DNA of 7,920 nucleotides from Lentzea sp. (GTDB lineage Bacteria > Actinomycetota > Actinomycetes > Mycobacteriales > Pseudonocardiaceae), in assembly GCA_030146905.1 (NCBI GenBank), contig JASLAV010000297.1, positions 1 to 7,920 of the forward strand, written 5' to 3'. Positions 5,978 to 7,920 of the stretch are shown one piece after another. A program made the position numbers and the translations under genes. Position 1 is the first letter of the stretch. Each line of letters begins with the position of its first letter. The notes beneath the pieces were generated by a model that saw only the letters and a program-made list of their open reading frames with translations, did not search any database and was not told the DNA's origin.

Positions 5978-7920
5978 CGATCGTCGGGATCGGCGCCGTC
6001 TTCCCCGGTGCCCCCGACGCCACGACGTTCTGGCGCAACATCGCCGGCGGCGTCGACGCCATCGGGCAGATCCCGCCGGCCCGCTGGGACCCGGCGACCT
6101 ACTACGACCAGGACAGCACCACCGGCGACAGGTTCTACTGCCGCAGGGGCGGGTTCGTCGACGACCTCGCGGAGTTCGACCCGACCAGGTTCGGCATCAT
6201 GCCGTCCGCTGTGGACGGTGCGGAACCGGACCAGCTGCTCGCCCTCGCCACCGCCGCGGCGGCCATCGCGGACGCCGGTGGTGAGGCGATCCTGCCGTCA
6301 CGGGACCGCGTCGGCGTGGTCGTCGGGCGCGGTGGCTACCTCACGCCGGGATGCGCGCGCCTCGACCAGCGCGTGCGGCTCGCGGACGAGGTCGTCTCGG
6401 TGGTCCGCGACCTCTTCCCGGCCCTGGCCGGTGCCGAGCTGGACACCGTCCGCCTGGCGATCAGGGAGAAGCTCGGGCCCGAGCAGCCGGAGTCGTCGAT
6501 CGGGCTCGTGCCGAACCTGGCGGCCTCGCGGATCGCCAACCGGTTCGACCTCAGGGGCACCGCCTACACGGTCGACGCGGCCTGCGCGTCCGGGCTGGTC
6601 GCCGTCGAGCACGCCGTCCGGGAGCTCCAGGAGGGCCGTGCGGACGCCATGCTCGCCGGTGCCGTGCACGTGTGCCACCACCCGACGTTGTGGAGCGTCT
6701 TCACCCAGCTCAGGGCGTTGAGCCCGAGCGAGCGCATCCGGCCGTTCGACGCGGCGGCGGACGGCACGCTGCTGTCGGAGGGCGTCGGCATGGTCGTGCT
6801 GAAGCGCATCGAAGACGTCGGCGACGAACGCGTCTACGCCGTGATCCGCGGCATCGGCACCGCGAGCGACGGCCGCGCGACGAGCATGATGACGCCCAAC
6901 CCGGACGGCCAGCTCCTCGCCGTGCGACGGGCTTGGGAGTCAGCCGCGCTCGATCCCAGGACGGACGGACCGGGACTCATCGAGGCGCACGGCACCGCCA
7001 CCCCTGCCGGCGATGCCGCCGAGCTCCACACGATGATCGCCGCGTTCGGCTCCGACGGCGACGAGATCGGCATCGGCACGGTGAAGTCGATGATCGGCCA
7101 CGCGATGCCCGCCGCCGGGATGGCCGGGCTGATCAAGGCCGCGCTCGCGTTGCACCACAACACCCTGCCGCCGACGCTGCACGTCGAGAACCCGCACAGC
7201 GCGTTGCACGGCACCAGGTTCACACCGGTGACGACGGCACGTGAGTGGACGGGACCGCACAGGGCGGTCGTGAACGCGTTCGGGTTCGGCGGGATCAACG
7301 CGCACGCCGTCCTCGACGGGCACACCATCGCGACGCCGCGCAAGCCCGTCATGACGTTCGCCGCCGACACCGCGGAGGAGCTGGCCGCCGCGCTGGAGGA
7401 ACGCCGCACGTCCAGCGCCGACCGCGCGTTCCGGCTCGCCATCGGCAACCCCGACGAGCGCAAGCTCGAGCTCGCCGAACGCGTGCTCGCGCAGGGCAAG
7501 GCGTGGCCGGGCCGCCACGACATCTGGTTCTCGCCGGAGCCCCTGCTGACCGGCACCGACCAGGTCGTGTTCCTGTTCCCCGGCTTCGAACGCGAGTTCA
7601 CCGGCGAGGTCGTGGACCACGCCGTGCGGTTGCTCCAGGACGGCAGGGCACAGGCCCGCGAACTGATGGCGCTCGGCATCACGCCCGGCGCGCTCGCCGG
7701 GCACAGCATGGGCGAGTGGACCGCGATGGTCGTCGGGGGCATCTACCCGACGATCGACGAGTTCGTCGCCGCGCTCGGTCCCGGCGCGGTCGCGGTCGTC
7801 GACATCGCCTACGCCGCACTGGGGTGCTCCGCCGACGTCGCGGAGCGGTACCTCGTCGACGGCGTCACGATCAGCCACGACAACTGCCCGCACCAGTCGG
7901 TGATCTGCGGCCCGGTCGAC
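5965..7920 (+). CDS. Second PUFA-type synthase subunit: KS plus divergent AT-like domain, 3' partial
   Basis: The first 652 residues of a second iterative synthase protein are visible; the frame remains open to the window edge. It contains a ketosynthase (residues 2-452), a linker of about 80 residues, and the start of an acyltransferase-like domain (from about 533). ATG 5965 overlaps the end of gene 1 by 13 nt and is preceded by AGGTGG at 7 nt, indicating one operon with probable translational coupling and fixed stoichiometry. By analogy with PfaC and similar proteins, the missing part is expected to carry dehydratase domains, which the pathway needs and gene 1 lacks; this is inference. It differs from classical PfaC in having an AT-like domain where the chain-length-factor-like second KS would be. 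Function in chain extension is likely; which step each KS serves is unknown. Confidence 0.93.
   Translation, partial: MGGIAIVGIGAVFPGAPDATTFWRNIAGGVDAIGQIPPARWDPATYYDQDSTTGDRFYCRRGGFVDDLAEFDPTRFGIMPSAVDGAEPDQLLALATAAAAIADAGGEAILPSRDRVGVVVGRGGYLTPGCARLDQRVRLADEVVSVVRDLFPALAGAELDTVRLAIREKLGPEQPESSIGLVPNLAASRIANRFDLRGTAYTVDAACASGLVAVEHAVRELQEGRADAMLAGAVHVCHHPTLWSVFTQLRALSPSERIRPFDAAADGTLLSEGVGMVVLKRIEDVGDERVYAVIRGIGTASDGRATSMMTPNPDGQLLAVRRAWESAALDPRTDGPGLIEAHGTATPAGDAAELHTMIAAFGSDGDEIGIGTVKSMIGHAMPAAGMAGLIKAALALHHNTLPPTLHVENPHSALHGTRFTPVTTAREWTGPHRAVVNAFGFGGINAHAVLDGHTIATPRKPVMTFAADTAEELAAALEERRTSSADRAFRLAIGNPDERKLELAERVLAQGKAWPGRHDIWFSPEPLLTGTDQVVFLFPGFEREFTGEVVDHAVRLLQDGRAQARELMALGITPGALAGHSMGEWTAMVVGGIYPTIDEFVAALGPGAVAVVDIAYAALGCSADVAERYLVDGVTISHDNCPHQSVICGPVD
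5968..7320 (+). other. Domain: ketosynthase KS2
   Basis: This is a full-length beta-ketoacyl synthase domain, from IAIVGIGAVFPGA to FGFGGINAHAVL. The catalytic residues are intact: Cys207 (DAACASG), His342 (EAHGTAT) and His379 (KSMIGHAM), spaced 135 and 37 residues apart. It is therefore a condensing enzyme rather than a chain-length factor, which would lack the cysteine. It shares the iterative-type layout of KS1 (AEPDQLLALA before the active site) but is clearly divergent from it, so the pair is not a recent duplication. It may act on a different chain-length range from KS1; the sequence does not say which. Confidence 0.94.
7561..7920 (+). other. Domain: divergent acyltransferase-like domain AT2 (partial)
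   Basis: The start of an AT-fold domain, cut by the window end. The opening strand is VVFLFPGFE, the nucleophile elbow is GHSMGEW (Ser581), and a later strand, SHDNCPHQSVICGP, corresponds to NHNAPDQVVISGP in AT1. Three things differ from AT1. The GQGSQ loop is replaced by GFERE. Only 41 residues separate that glycine from the serine, against 84 in AT1, so the QPAL helix region is missing. No arginine occurs from residue 582 to 627, whereas malonyl transferases have one 25 residues after the serine. The catalytic His would lie beyond the window. It may load or release a non-carboxylated acyl group (as proposed for PfaB-like domains), act as a hydrolase, or be structural. Confidence 0.7.

Noticed and set aside
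6008..7244. Plus-strand open frames in alternative frames within gene 2
   Set aside because: They are Arg/Ser/Pro-rich shadows of the KS2 frame; KS2 is continuous with intact Cys-His-His and needs no frameshift.
1319..7920. Modular cis-AT polyketide synthase modules
   Set aside because: There are no docking domains or repeated KS-AT-KR-ACP modules. The ACPs come before the KR, and the ACP and KR motifs are of the PUFA type.

Overview
The window is high-GC coding DNA (roughly 70% or more by eye, with almost every codon ending in G or C), typical of an actinomycete. The genus cannot be fixed from this stretch; a Pseudonocardiales-type organism is only a guess. It holds two very large plus-strand genes, both cut by the window edges, and no intergenic space. 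No RNA gene, insertion sequence, CRISPR array or terminator was seen.

Gene 1 (nt 2-5977, open at its 5' edge) encodes a multidomain iterative synthase of the polyunsaturated-fatty-acid (PUFA) / secondary-lipid type, related to PfaA. Its order is: a short tail that may belong to an upstream domain; a nitronate-monooxygenase-like, FMN-dependent enoyl reductase (PfaD type) fused in cis; ketosynthase; malonyl-type acyltransferase; two nearly identical acyl carrier domains; ketoreductase. Catalytic residues are present in the KS, AT, both ACPs and the KR.

Gene 2 (nt 5965-7920, open at its 3' edge) overlaps gene 1 by 13 nt and is probably translationally coupled to it. It encodes a second complete ketosynthase followed by the start of a highly divergent acyltransferase-like domain. 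That domain keeps the GHSxGE nucleophile but lacks about 43 residues before it and the usual carboxylate-binding arginine after it.

Together the two proteins would form an iterative megasynthase that extends, ketoreduces and enoyl-reduces an acyl chain on the tandem ACPs. No dehydratase and no phosphopantetheinyl transferase lie in the window; both are expected downstream, by analogy with PUFA synthase loci. The product cannot be read from the sequence: a long-chain, polyunsaturated, hydroxylated or glycolipid-type acyl chain are all possible. The oddest signals are an abrupt codon-composition break inside gene 1 near nt 235, the fusion of the PfaD-like enoyl reductase to the PfaA-like chain, and the shortened, Arg-less second acyltransferase.
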